The notes under the pieces were generated by a model. The model saw only the letters and a program-made list of their open reading frames with translations, did not search any database and was not told where the DNA came from. 64,000 nucleotides of DNA from Butyrivibrio sp. CB08. GTDB taxonomy: Bacteria > Bacillota > Clostridia > Lachnospirales > Lachnospiraceae. Each line of letters starts with the position of its first letter. The stretch's first letter is position 1. Made by a program: the position numbers and the translations under genes. This document shows, in pieces, positions 47,397 to 56,674 of this stretch. Location: positions 1-64,000 of the forward strand of contig NZ_RAIR01000005.1 of assembly GCF_003625485.1 (NCBI RefSeq), in the 5' to 3' direction.

Positions 47397-49469
47397 TCAA
47401 TAGATAGTTGCTATGTTAGTCAGGGCGCACTGGTCTCCTGTGATATATACGTACAGATTCTTGGTGCCATCAGTGATAGTGGTGATATTCTTGATGGCTA
47501 CGCCGTGGTTCTTGGTCTTGGTAACTATGACGTCGCCCTCTCTCTTAAAGGATACGTTGGCATCGTAGCCCTTCTTGTTCGCCATTTTCCAGGCTTCCCA
47601 GCCCTCAAAGTCATCGTTGAAGTTTACGATGAGCCTGTTCTCTGATATTCCAAGGGAATCCCAGTTCTCGCCGTCAAACCTGATAAGAGCGTATTCCCTG
47701 TAATTCTTGCCATCCTTCTTGCCGTCATCTGATGAATAAATTACAAGGTAAGGACAGTGCCAGATGAGCCTTGCTGTAGGAAGTGACATGGTGTGGAACT
47801 TAAACCTCAGGGCCTCTCTAAGAGGAACTCCCTCAGTTGAAGCACTCCTGAAGCCGTCGATCTGAAGGTTTGGAAGGTCTCCAACTGGTCCGTCAATATA
47901 TGTGATCTCTTCAGCAATTCTCTTTATATAATCCTCTGAAACAGGCTTCGCGTCTGTGCTTATGGATACGTTTGTCACATGGCAGAAGTCTCCTGTAAGA
48001 GAGATGTACGCATACCTTGATGTATCTGGCATTGCGATGACAGTCTTCCTGCTACCTGTCCTTGTTGTTACTGTTATCTGGGTGTGATCCTTGACCTTAA
48101 CGGCCTCGATATCGAACTCTACAGCGCCCTCTGGATCCTCTGCTGCGGATAAAGAACCTTCGCTGGAATTAAAGGTAGTCTCGATGTTTCTTGCACCCTT
48201 ATTAACTACATCGCCCTCAAGCCAGATTTCTGTGTACTCAAGGAAGCACAGTCTCCTGGCGGTCTCTTCGTCGGTGTGAACTCTGCCATCCAAGGAATCA
48301 AACAGGATAAGAGATGGGCCTTTAGCGTGAGGTCCACCGGATTTTAGCTTGCTTGACTTAAGATGGATCCTGGTTATGTGATCAGAAAGGAGCACTCCGT
48401 CGGAGATGTCATCTCTGTATTCATCAAATATGATCTCGTTTCTGCCAGCCAACTCTTTTACAGGAGCCTTCTCTCTCATGTCGTAGTTAACATCAGCATC
48501 GATGAGGTACTGCATGAGTTTGGTGATCTTCGGATCAAACTGGGTTCCTGCGCCCTTTACGATCTCTTCTCGTATGAGCTGCTGTGGAATAGCCTGTCTG
48601 TAGCTTCGGTTAGAAGACATAGCGTCGTAGGCATCTGCCACAGATATGATCCTTGCTATCTCTGGGATATCATCGCCCTTAAGGCCATCCGGATAGCCCT
48701 TTCCATCGTATCTCTCGTGATGGTAGTGGGCACCAATGCTAAGGAATGGGTACTCTCCGATACTGTTGAGGATCTGATTACCCTGTCCGGGATGATCCTT
48801 GATAATATCATACTCATCTGTGGTGAGCTTGCCTGGTTTATTGATGATAGCGTCTGGAACGCCAATCTTACCTACGTCGTGGAGAAGACCAGCGTAGTAT
48901 ATCTTCTTGCACTCGTCCTCATCCTTGCCAAGCTTTCTAGCAAGCATCTCTGAATACTCCGCAACCCTGATGGAATGGCCATGGGAGTACTTGTCCTTAG
49001 CGTCGATTGAATTAACAAGTGCTGTAGCTGTCTGATCAAAGAGACGACTGATCTCGTTCTTCTGCTCAGTGAGGATCTTCACCTGATTCTCCTGATACCT
49101 GTCTACACGCTTGTAGATTATATAAATGATAGTAATAGCGATTATGGCAAAAAGATTCGTGAAAATGCCTGGAATACTTGCAGCACTGTAGCCGCTCAAA
49201 AAACTCCTGAGCTGCATTGGAAACTGAAGTACCAAAAATACCAATGAAGTGATATATCCGGTCTTTTTATACAGGATTACCAGAAAGATCACTATGAGAT
49301 TGGTAAGTGAAGATAAAACTCCCGTAAAGGAAGCTATAGGAATCTCGCCTCCGGGCACAACGATAACGCCTTCCGCCCTGGACAACATTGGAAGAAAAAC
49401 AGAAGCCACAAGATAGAGAGCTATAAGAATAAAATATAAGAAATTTATCTTTGTCTTTTCGTTCCTCAT
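47397..49469 (-). CDS. Membrane HD-GYP phosphodiesterase with C-terminal beta-rich domains
   Basis: The 690-residue protein has four or five membrane segments (about 10-120), an HD-GYP domain (about 140-335) with LLHDVGKIG (His197, Asp198) and HHERYDGKGYPDG, and a long C-terminal region (about 345-690) of beta-rich repeats (RLIVNFNDDFEGW, NLYVYITGDQCAL). HD-GYP enzymes cleave cyclic di-GMP. The C-terminal region is unusual for this family and may bind a ligand. It follows the HAD gene by 28 bases. Confidence 0.85.
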   Translation of the reverse strand: MRNEKTKINFLYFILIALYLVASVFLPMLSRAEGVIVVPGGEIPIASFTGVLSSLTNLIVIFLVILYKKTGYITSLVFLVLQFPMQLRSFLSGYSAASIPGIFTNLFAIIAITIIYIIYKRVDRYQENQVKILTEQKNEISRLFDQTATALVNSIDAKDKYSHGHSIRVAEYSEMLARKLGKDEDECKKIYYAGLLHDVGKIGVPDAIINKPGKLTTDEYDIIKDHPGQGNQILNSIGEYPFLSIGAHYHHERYDGKGYPDGLKGDDIPEIARIISVADAYDAMSSNRSYRQAIPQQLIREEIVKGAGTQFDPKITKLMQYLIDADVNYDMREKAPVKELAGRNEIIFDEYRDDISDGVLLSDHITRIHLKSSKLKSGGPHAKGPSLILFDSLDGRVHTDEETARRLCFLEYTEIWLEGDVVNKGARNIETTFNSSEGSLSAAEDPEGAVEFDIEAVKVKDHTQITVTTRTGSRKTVIAMPDTSRYAYISLTGDFCHVTNVSISTDAKPVSEDYIKRIAEEITYIDGPVGDLPNLQIDGFRSASTEGVPLREALRFKFHTMSLPTARLIWHCPYLVIYSSDDGKKDGKNYREYALIRFDGENWDSLGISENRLIVNFNDDFEGWEAWKMANKKGYDANVSFKREGDVIVTKTKNHGVAIKNITTITDGTKNLYVYITGDQCALTNIATIY

Positions 49470-49497
49470 ACTACCTAGTATAGCATATATGCGCCGT

Positions 49498-50094
49498 TTA
49501 TATTACATGCTCTTTTATAAATTTCCAATCAGGGGAGCGGGTAAAATTGTCCCCTGGTAGTTCACAGTCTCTGTTCCATGGCCTGTCAAAGAGCATAACC
49601 TTAAGATCTGGCAGGTGTTCAAAGAACTTGAAAGCCTTTGGAGAATCCTCGATAGCGTAGTCAAAGTGCATCTTGTAGTAGTCTTCTAGCTCCAAGTTGT
49701 ACTCGCTATCCTCGTAGAAGAAGTCCCTTCCGTACTTGTTAAGGAAGTATAGTGGAACCCGGTCAAGGCCGTGCTCATCAAGCCATCTTCTTGAAGGCTC
49801 GTAGGTGTTGTAGGGACGACCTGTGATGATGCTGACTTCATGCCCCTGATCGAGCCATCCGTTTACTGTCTCGGATGCTCCAGGTGCCTCATCATAGGAC
49901 AAAAGAACTTCTGGCCTATGAACTTCGTGCATGAGCCTGTCGTAGTCCTCAGGACTTAGGTTAAAGGTCTTAGCTATATCAAAAAAGTAAAACTCGTTGT
50001 ATGTTACCGTGCTTCCAAACATCTTGTGGGCACAGTCAACGATGGTCTTGGCGGTTTCGCTAAGACAGTCGTCAAAATCAATGTATATCTTCAT
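49498..50094 (-). CDS. HAD-family nucleotidase-like phosphatase
   Basis: The 198-residue protein begins MKIYIDFDDCLSETAK, with the HAD nucleophile and general acid Asp6 and Asp8 (DFD). The middle has SIITGRPYNTYEP and the C-terminus IEDSPKAFKFFE (IEDS motif with the catalytic Asp). It resembles 5'(3')-deoxyribonucleotidase-type proteins that hydrolyse nucleotide monophosphates. The start at 50094 has GGAGG upstream. It is 25 bases behind the esterase gene. Confidence 0.8.
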   Translation of the reverse strand: MKIYIDFDDCLSETAKTIVDCAHKMFGSTVTYNEFYFFDIAKTFNLSPEDYDRLMHEVHRPEVLLSYDEAPGASETVNGWLDQGHEVSIITGRPYNTYEPSRRWLDEHGLDRVPLYFLNKYGRDFFYEDSEYNLELEDYYKMHFDYAIEDSPKAFKFFEHLPDLKVMLFDRPWNRDCELPGDNFTRSPDWKFIKEHVI

Positions 50095-50119
50095 GTTATC
50101 CTCCAAAGGATTATAGTCT

Positions 50120-50872
50120 TTATCTTTCAGCTAAGAAGGCCTTGATGGCATCTACCACCTGATCAAGGTGCTTGTTGTAGCAGTGGTCATCTCCGTGAAT
50201 AGTCACGAGCTTAGCGTCATTGTATAGCTCTGAAGCCTTAACGCCGTAGGAATAAGGAACTGCCTCGTCCTCATCTCCGTGAATAATGAGAACCGGTCCC
50301 TTGTAGCGCTCTATCTCATCCTCTACATGGATAGTCTGGGCAACTCTTACATAGTCGCCGGATATCTCCCAGCCACCATCTGCTGATGGAATAGAATCAG
50401 GTATGTGCTGCGGATCAAAGGATGAACCAAGAATGCTGCCAGCTCTTGCGATCTCTGGGATCATCCAGGCTGGTGAAAGCGGAATAATGGCCTTGAAATC
50501 ATCAGGGAACATTCCGGCTACGAGCATTGTAAGTAGTCCTCCCTGAGAATGTCCGCAGATATATAGGTCTGTTACAAAATCAAGAGTCTTAACATAATTC
50601 ATAACGGAAATGGCGTTGTTGACCCACTTGTACAGGTTATGCTCCCTGAAAATGCCATCGCTCTTTCCGTGTCCGTACATCTCTACTCTAAGTACAGAAA
50701 TACCGCACTCCTCAATAGCCTTCTGGGCTGCGATTATATGGTCTTCCTCCATGTGTCCGGTAAATCCGTGGATCAGAATGCAAAGTGGTCCTTTATCTGC
50801 TCCCTCCGGGCGGTCAAGCTTGGCATGAAGCCTTGTTCCGTCGCTGTTGATATAAAACTCCCTTTCCAACAT
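50120..50872 (-). CDS. Est1E-like feruloyl/cinnamoyl esterase
   Basis: The 250-residue alpha/beta hydrolase resembles the Butyrivibrio proteoclasticus feruloyl esterase Est1E: LDRPEGADKGPLCILIHGFT, VEMYGHGKSDGIF, the nucleophile elbow GHSQGG (Ser109), LIIHGDEDEAVPY (Asp202) and GDDHCYNKH (His230). Est1E releases ferulic acid from plant cell walls. There is no signal peptide, so it acts inside on imported oligosaccharides. It shares an operon with a GH16 glucanase. Confidence 0.85.
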   Translation of the reverse strand: MLEREFYINSDGTRLHAKLDRPEGADKGPLCILIHGFTGHMEEDHIIAAQKAIEECGISVLRVEMYGHGKSDGIFREHNLYKWVNNAISVMNYVKTLDFVTDLYICGHSQGGLLTMLVAGMFPDDFKAIIPLSPAWMIPEIARAGSILGSSFDPQHIPDSIPSADGGWEISGDYVRVAQTIHVEDEIERYKGPVLIIHGDEDEAVPYSYGVKASELYNDAKLVTIHGDDHCYNKHLDQVVDAIKAFLAER

Positions 50873-50899
50873 CTCTTTTGCTCCCCTTTTATACCTTGT

Positions 50900-50914
50900 C
50901 CGGCCGAAGGCCGG
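50900..50914. other. Short GC-rich hairpin
   Basis: CCGGCC-GAA-GGCCGG forms a perfect 6-bp stem with a 3-base loop in the 48-base gap after the propeller gene. On the plus strand it is followed by GATTTTTAG, but no gene reads into it there. It may stabilise an operon mRNA rather than terminate it. Confidence 0.35.
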
Positions 50915-50920
50915 CGATTT

Positions 50921-52519
50921 TTAGTAGTGATATGGATAAGCCTCTCCGCCAATTACCATATATGTATTGCTCTCCATGTCATAGACATTTACAAGCTTAA
51001 GCTCCCCTGATGCATATGCAAAGAACCTTGCATTCTCCATTACAGCCTTGCTGTCCTGGCTCTTTCCTACTGAATACAGGATGTTATCAACGATATAATA
51101 ACACCTGTTTTCTAATGGATCCCAGTCCAGATCGTATGTTGAGAGCTCACTTCCCTCAGGCATCTCGAATACCCGTACAGGTTCTTTTCCGTAAGGAATA
51201 TAGTAGATGTCCTTCCTGTCGCGAACCCATACTTCTGTAAGGTCCTCACTGCTCACAAACTCTGAAACATGGCTCTGGCACTGATAGATCGGAACCTGGC
51301 GGACACTTTTGCCGTCGTAGATCGCCTTGTAGACCACTCCGTCTTTCATAAACATGCATGCCGGGCCCTCGCTGGTAACGCAGGCCTCCTGAATATATGT
51401 CTTGTCAAACTCCTTAGTCATCTCTACAGCTGTAGGTTTCTTGCCAGTAAGGGCGTAGCACTTCTGGTTATCAGTGATCATCATGACATCAGAGAAACAA
51501 TCCGTATCAACCACGTAGTCGTCCATGTAAAGATCCTGCTCCTGGATCGCCACGTTGTTAAGAATAAGCTTTGGGCTATCTCCCTTTACCAGGGTCGTTG
51601 GCTTTTTATCCCCAGCCCTGTAGTACTTGATGTTGTCCTTATCGTCCTCGTAGATGATCTGCTTGCAGTCTCTGTCAAGGTAATCGTGATCATAGCTCTT
51701 TTTACCAAGCTTGGTTACCTTGCCCTTGTGAAGGCAGTAATACTCGGTAGCCTTGTCGTAGGAAGAAAAGAAAATGGTCTCCCTGTCGTTGGATATGGTG
51801 ATGATGCTCTTACAATTTTCTGTCTCGTGGATCTCTTCAGGAGTGGTGATTCCCTTTACGTGGATCTGAGTCCTGTCCTTGTTAAAGCTGTACACAAGGG
51901 TCTGTCCGTCAGGAGATATGCACACGCTCCAAAATGAGTTGCCCTCTGCGATCATGTGCTCTTTCTCATTTTCGATGTCGTAGATGTACGCTCTCTCCAT
52001 ATCCCCTTCTCTGCGCAGGTAAAAGAGATATCCACCGTCGAAGCACATTCCGGTGAGCATGCAGTTGTCCGTTATCGTTTTTGCATTAAGCTCAGCATCG
52101 ATAAGGATAAGATTGGTGTCCTCATCAATGAATACAGCCTGTGAGCTGTCTATGTTCTTGGTCATTCGAAGGTTTGAGCCCTTCTCGTTTCTATAGTCCG
52201 TTACGACCTTGCCATCGGAGTTATAGAGATATCCGTGGGCCTGATAGATCTTGGGGCCATCGTAAGCTCTTTTCTGTGGGCCCTTAAAAGCGTAGTACTC
52301 GGGGTCCTTGGCCTGCTCCTCTTCCTTCTCCTGTTCCTTTTTGGCTTTGGCCTGTTCACGCTCCTTCTGAAGCTGCTCGGTTATAGGATTTGTGTATACG
52401 TCAAATTCCTTTTTAACCTCAGGGCTTATGTGAGTTATGAACTTATAACCTGCAAAGAGGGAAAGAGTCATAACCATGGCTGTTGCTATTATGATTAGTA
52501 CTTTGGTGCTGTTTTTCAT
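50921..52519 (-). CDS. Membrane-anchored beta-propeller-like protein
   Basis: The 532-residue protein has an N-terminal membrane anchor (about 7-30), a charged, Lys/Glu-rich helix (about 45-70) and a beta-rich region to the end, with repeating units such as VCISPDGQTLVYSFNKD and IITISNDRETIFFSSYDK. This resembles TolB/WD40-like propellers. The topology puts the propeller outside. A function is not assigned; sensing of a polymer or ligand is possible. The start directly follows the thioesterase stop (TAAATG). Confidence 0.65.
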   Translation of the reverse strand: MKNSTKVLIIIATAMVMTLSLFAGYKFITHISPEVKKEFDVYTNPITEQLQKEREQAKAKKEQEKEEEQAKDPEYYAFKGPQKRAYDGPKIYQAHGYLYNSDGKVVTDYRNEKGSNLRMTKNIDSSQAVFIDEDTNLILIDAELNAKTITDNCMLTGMCFDGGYLFYLRREGDMERAYIYDIENEKEHMIAEGNSFWSVCISPDGQTLVYSFNKDRTQIHVKGITTPEEIHETENCKSIITISNDRETIFFSSYDKATEYYCLHKGKVTKLGKKSYDHDYLDRDCKQIIYEDDKDNIKYYRAGDKKPTTLVKGDSPKLILNNVAIQEQDLYMDDYVVDTDCFSDVMMITDNQKCYALTGKKPTAVEMTKEFDKTYIQEACVTSEGPACMFMKDGVVYKAIYDGKSVRQVPIYQCQSHVSEFVSSEDLTEVWVRDRKDIYYIPYGKEPVRVFEMPEGSELSTYDLDWDPLENRCYYIVDNILYSVGKSQDSKAVMENARFFAYASGELKLVNVYDMESNTYMVIGGEAYPYHY

Positions 52520-52915
52520 TTATACATGGGCTCCTGTGAATGATACTATGGCAATGAGCTTATCAAGGTCATCGGTCACTGACACCTCAAAAAAGCTGTT
52601 CCTCCTGCCATCTTTAAGAAGATGCGCCTCTGCAAAGAGCTTGCTGCCTTTGGACGCAGCAAGAAAGCTTGCCTGTCCCACAAGGCTAACTGTGGCGCAC
52701 TCCTTATCATAATTGGACGCTACGGCAAAAGCGAAGTCAGCCAGGGTGTAGATGGCTCCTCCCATAATTCCGCCGTAAGCGTTTTTATGCTTGTCTGTAA
52801 GGACCATGCTGCACTTAGCGTAGTCCTGTCCTATCTCGTCGATCTCTATGCCAGAAAGCTCTGTGGCATAAAGGTCTTTGGAAAAAATCTCTCTAGCCTC
52901 TTCAAGTGATGCCAT
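52520..52915 (-). CDS. PaaI-like hotdog thioesterase
   Basis: The 131-residue protein has the hotdog-fold thioesterase pattern: DEIGQDYAKCSMVLTDKHKN, AYGGIMGGAIYTLADFAFAV (helix with HGG-type GGxxGG) and VSLVGQASFLAASKGSKL. Relatives hydrolyse acyl- or phenylacetyl-CoA esters. It has a 15-base gap to the GH16 gene and abuts the propeller gene. Confidence 0.85.
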   Translation of the reverse strand: MASLEEAREIFSKDLYATELSGIEIDEIGQDYAKCSMVLTDKHKNAYGGIMGGAIYTLADFAFAVASNYDKECATVSLVGQASFLAASKGSKLFAEAHLLKDGRRNSFFEVSVTDDLDKLIAIVSFTGAHV

Positions 52916-52930
52916 TTTTTATCTCCCCAA

Positions 52931-55384
52931 TCAGTTAATCTCTTCCAGAGTTATATCATCAATAAACACGTCGTGCTTATCTGTGATCCTATCTCCCCCT
53001 ACAGATCCAAGAGTTATGTTGAATCTTGCGTTTGTATCTGTTGGATACTCCATCTTAAACTCAGTAGATATTGTCTTCCAGTCCTTGCCAATTGCAACTG
53101 GCTCCTCAGTGTGGCTATAGTTGGTCCACTCGCCCTCATACTCCTGAAGTGAGTATGCGATCTTCCTGTCGATGGTGGACTTAGCCTTAAAGGTAAGCTT
53201 ATAGGTCTTACCCTCAGTAAGTGTAACGCCGTCCTGGTTGAGCTGAACGTACCATGCATTGCCCTCATCAGTAGCCATTGTATCATCAATTGTGATGGCA
53301 AAGGCATTTTCATTGCCGTTCATGCTGTCGATCACATAGTTGGCTGTTACAGAATCGTAAACATATGGAGTAAAGCCTGAAAGGCCTGCGTTAAAAGAGC
53401 CGTTCTTAATTAGCGCAGACTCTCCAAGGAAGGTGTTGTCTACATAGTAGGTTCCCTTCTTGGTAAAGTGGATCTCAAAGTTTGAAGCTTCCTCTGCTAC
53501 GTCGCTGTCAAAGGTGAGCTTTTCAGTGTATTCTTTGCTGGATGATTCAAGGGCAGGTGTTATCTCTTTTCCCGCAACGGTAAATGTAACGCCGTCAGTA
53601 GCGCCGCCTTCCTGCCTTGCGCTAAAGCTAAACTCATAGTCGCCCTTTGCGATTGGTGATAGGCCCTTCTGCTCAACGACAACTTCGCAGCTGTCTTCTG
53701 GAACAACAACTTTGAGCTCTCTTACGTTGTGGTCGTTGGTTACAGATACGTTCTCAGGATCCTCAATCTCCCAGTAACCAAGCCTCTTGTCGCCCTGGTC
53801 AAAGCTTCCATTGTAGATATAGTTGCCATCAGGCCTTATGGTCTTGGTCTCAGTTGTGATCTCTTCGCCTGATATGTGAGTCAGCTTAACGTTATTTATG
53901 GTTACAGGCGCCAGAGTGCCCATGTGGCCAAGGTTAAACTCTAGGGAGCCGTTGGCGTCGGTTTTCTCGTTCATGGTAAAGGTAAGGGTATAGGTCTTTT
54001 TCTCAGGGCCTATGGTAACAGGAGTGTCCTCAAAGTATCTGATCCAGCCTCTGTCCGGACCCTCCACGTCAACTGTGATCTCCCTTTCCTCTGTAGAGTA
54101 TGCGTCAAAAGAGATCTCGTACTCCCATCCCTTGTACATAGGAATGTTCTCTTGCTTTAACTGAACTGCGTAGAATACAGAGCCTGCGGTCTTTGGAAGA
54201 AGGGTTATTCCTTCGTCTGAAAGCTCGTAGGTTGAACCGAAGGCGTCGGATTCAAAGTGGAACTTCCAGTTGTTTGGGTCAGCCTTCTCGGAGCGGTCAA
54301 GACCGATCTCCTCAGTAAATGTAGGGTTGTTTACAAAGTTGCCCTCAGCATCTGGCTCTCTGAATGTCACGTCCTCAACAGGGCGCTCAGCCACGTCCTC
54401 AGCTGCCTTATAAACTTCTGTATCCTTCTGATAAACCTTTACGTAGTCGACCTCGAATACCTTGTCGTTCATCTGCTCTTTTTCAGCATCTGAAGGGTAT
54501 CCAACCCAGTTTCCGCCTACTGCAAGGTTAAGGATGATATAGAAATCCTGGTCAAATGGCGCAGGATATGTGATCTGATTGTCGTCATCTGTACCTGTGA
54601 ACCAGTCTGATGTGGTGTAGATCTCCTCATCATCAACAAACCATGTGAGTTTGCCCGGTTCCCAGTCCACTCTGAACAGGTGGAAGTCGTCTGAGAAGCC
54701 GTTTGGCTCCACAGTCTTGATGCCCTGGTTCTCTCTGTGGCCGTCTCCTGAGCTGTAACCGTAGTGGATGGTGTGATAGCTCTTGGATGTATCCTGGCCC
54801 ATGATCTCCATGATATCTACCTCTCCGCACTTAGGCCACTGACCGTACAGACCCTCGTCTGTTGCCATAAGCCAGAATGCAGGAAGATAGCCTTTTCCTG
54901 TAGGTACCTTGGCCCTTGCTTCAAAGCGGCCATAGGTGAAATCGTGCTTGTTCTGTGTAGTGATACGGCCTGATGTGATCTCCTCTTTTTCTCCATCATC
55001 TGTGGTGATCTTCTCGATGTGAGGCTTGATCTTCAGGGTTCCGTCTGAAACTTCGATGTTTCCTTCATCGATAGCTGTATATCTCTGAAGCTCTGCGTTT
55101 ACCCAGCCAGGCTCATGGGTCTCCACGTTCCAGTCGCTGGTGTTTAGCTCATTTCCGTCAAACTCATCTTCCCATACAAGGGTGTATCCGTCCGCTTCTG
55201 ATGATGCGTCTGTGGCAGGAGCTGCATCTGTGCTCTGATCTGCCGCGGGCTCCTGTGCCTGCTCTTCTGTAGCTGGCTCGCTTACAGTTTCACTTCCTGT
55301 ACTTCCACAGCCTGTTACAAAGCCGCATACCAGGATAACAGACATGGTCATAGCTGCTACTTTCTTAAATGCGCGATTTTTCAT
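52931..55384 (-). CDS. GH16 beta-glucanase lipoprotein with carbohydrate-binding modules
   Basis: The 817-residue precursor has a lipobox VTGC (Cys26), an acidic linker, and a GH16 domain (about 68-335) with the catalytic GEVDIMEIMG (Glu188, Asp190, Glu193). Three beta-sandwich modules resembling CBM4/9 follow (about 350-505, 520-655 and 660-817). GH16 members of this type act on beta-1,3-1,4-glucans (lichenin, cereal glucan) or laminarin. It is anchored outside the membrane. It begins the operon with the thioesterase, propeller and esterase genes. Confidence 0.9.
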   Translation of the reverse strand: MKNRAFKKVAAMTMSVILVCGFVTGCGSTGSETVSEPATEEQAQEPAADQSTDAAPATDASSEADGYTLVWEDEFDGNELNTSDWNVETHEPGWVNAELQRYTAIDEGNIEVSDGTLKIKPHIEKITTDDGEKEEITSGRITTQNKHDFTYGRFEARAKVPTGKGYLPAFWLMATDEGLYGQWPKCGEVDIMEIMGQDTSKSYHTIHYGYSSGDGHRENQGIKTVEPNGFSDDFHLFRVDWEPGKLTWFVDDEEIYTTSDWFTGTDDDNQITYPAPFDQDFYIILNLAVGGNWVGYPSDAEKEQMNDKVFEVDYVKVYQKDTEVYKAAEDVAERPVEDVTFREPDAEGNFVNNPTFTEEIGLDRSEKADPNNWKFHFESDAFGSTYELSDEGITLLPKTAGSVFYAVQLKQENIPMYKGWEYEISFDAYSTEEREITVDVEGPDRGWIRYFEDTPVTIGPEKKTYTLTFTMNEKTDANGSLEFNLGHMGTLAPVTINNVKLTHISGEEITTETKTIRPDGNYIYNGSFDQGDKRLGYWEIEDPENVSVTNDHNVRELKVVVPEDSCEVVVEQKGLSPIAKGDYEFSFSARQEGGATDGVTFTVAGKEITPALESSSKEYTEKLTFDSDVAEEASNFEIHFTKKGTYYVDNTFLGESALIKNGSFNAGLSGFTPYVYDSVTANYVIDSMNGNENAFAITIDDTMATDEGNAWYVQLNQDGVTLTEGKTYKLTFKAKSTIDRKIAYSLQEYEGEWTNYSHTEEPVAIGKDWKTISTEFKMEYPTDTNARFNITLGSVGGDRITDKHDVFIDDITLEEIN

Positions 55385-55407
55385 AATTCTCCCTCTTATT
55401 GCAAAAA

Positions 55408-55440
55408 AATATACCTACAATTAAACATTGTAGGTATATT
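55408..55440 (-). terminator. Intrinsic terminator of the BMP gene
   Basis: AATATACCTACAA (55408-55420) pairs with TTGTAGGTATATT (55428-55440) around a 7-base loop. Seven T follow on the minus strand. It ends the HD-GYP/BMP operon 28 bases after its stop and separates it from the GH16 gene. Confidence 0.9.
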
Positions 55441-55468
55441 ATAGCGTAATTTGTTGATTACTCCACTA

Positions 55469-56674
55469 TTATCCTTCAATAACCGTAATGATATCCGGAA
55501 TAATGTAATGGAACAGCGGATATGAGGTGTTTTCGTTCTCTACATAGCCGTTTCTAAGATCATAGGTATCTGATGCGTCGTCAGGATTAACGCCCGTAAA
55601 ATCGCCTTTAAATACGAAATCCACCTTACCCTTATGGCGCTTGAACTTCTCAATGGCACTATTCACTGCTTCCTGTGTTCCAGGAGCGGCGTTCTGTAGG
55701 TTAAGATCGTCCATTTCAACCCATCCGTCTGCGTAGCCAGCGGAAACGTCTGATCCGTGAATATTTCCGGATACCTTTGATTCAATCTTCTTGTTCTCCA
55801 TAACTGCGTCAACAGCAGGTACTACGTACTTTTCCCAACAGATCCTTGAGGAGACAAGCGCTGAAGCTGGTGCAACCTCAGACATACTCTGGTTGTAACT
55901 TACAAAGTAGACAGGTGTTCCATTTGCGGTCTCTTCTTCGCAGGCGATAGCAGGACCGATTGTATCAGTGTGCTGTGAAACCACAACGCAGCCATCACCT
56001 ATGAGGGTCTGAGCTGCACTCTTTTCCAGAGCGTAGCTGCTCCAGGTGTGGGTGTAACAAACTTCCATCTTAGCATTAGGAACAACGCTCCTTATGCCAA
56101 GAATAAAGGCTGTATAGCCGGAGATTACTTCTGAGCTTGGATTAGCTGCAACAAAGCCCACAAGAGCCTGGTCAGGAGTAATGATTCCCTCATCTATCAT
56201 CTGCTGGATCTTCATACCGGCCACGATTCCGCTTATGTACCTTGCCTGATATGCCTCACCCTTGAAGGTGTGGTAATTGGCAGGAACACTAACGCCGTTC
56301 ATGTCCATATATGAGGTCTGGCAGAACTGTGTGTTTGGATATTCCGGAGCAAGCTTCATAACAAGCTCACTGTATCCGTTAAAGAAGATAATATCGCATC
56401 CTTTGGAAGCAAGGTCCCTAAGGGGCTCTTCCATATCCTCTTCAAGCACATTACTACAGGTAAGGATATCTACCTTCTCGCCATATTTCTTTTCAACTGC
56501 GTCTTTTGCAAGAGAGAAGTTGTAGGTGTAGGCTGTACTCTCGTCGTTGTCATAAATGAATCCCACCGTCAGATGCTCTTTTCCCCCAGAGAAATGGAAA
56601 ACTCTGAAGAATACGATAAAGAAAGCCAGGATAGCCAGACAGGTTGCAACAGTTGTTATGTATAATCGCTTCAT
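55469..56674 (-). CDS. BMP-family substrate-binding protein
   Basis: The 401-residue protein has an N-terminal hydrophobic segment (about 8-26) that anchors it, then a BMP/PnrA-type periplasmic-binding domain: VGFIYDNDESTAYTYNFSLA, the conserved GFVAANPSSEVISGYTAF, VVVSQHTDTIGPAIACEEE, and GYADGWVEMDD. Family members bind purine nucleosides and feed an ABC importer. No importer is encoded here. Instead the gene overlaps the huge HD-GYP sensor gene by 4 bases (ATGA), so a sensory role as its ligand-binding partner is likely. Confidence 0.85.
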   Translation of the reverse strand: MKRLYITTVATCLAILAFFIVFFRVFHFSGGKEHLTVGFIYDNDESTAYTYNFSLAKDAVEKKYGEKVDILTCSNVLEEDMEEPLRDLASKGCDIIFFNGYSELVMKLAPEYPNTQFCQTSYMDMNGVSVPANYHTFKGEAYQARYISGIVAGMKIQQMIDEGIITPDQALVGFVAANPSSEVISGYTAFILGIRSVVPNAKMEVCYTHTWSSYALEKSAAQTLIGDGCVVVSQHTDTIGPAIACEEETANGTPVYFVSYNQSMSEVAPASALVSSRICWEKYVVPAVDAVMENKKIESKVSGNIHGSDVSAGYADGWVEMDDLNLQNAAPGTQEAVNSAIEKFKRHKGKVDFVFKGDFTGVNPDDASDTYDLRNGYVENENTSYPLFHYIIPDIITVIEG

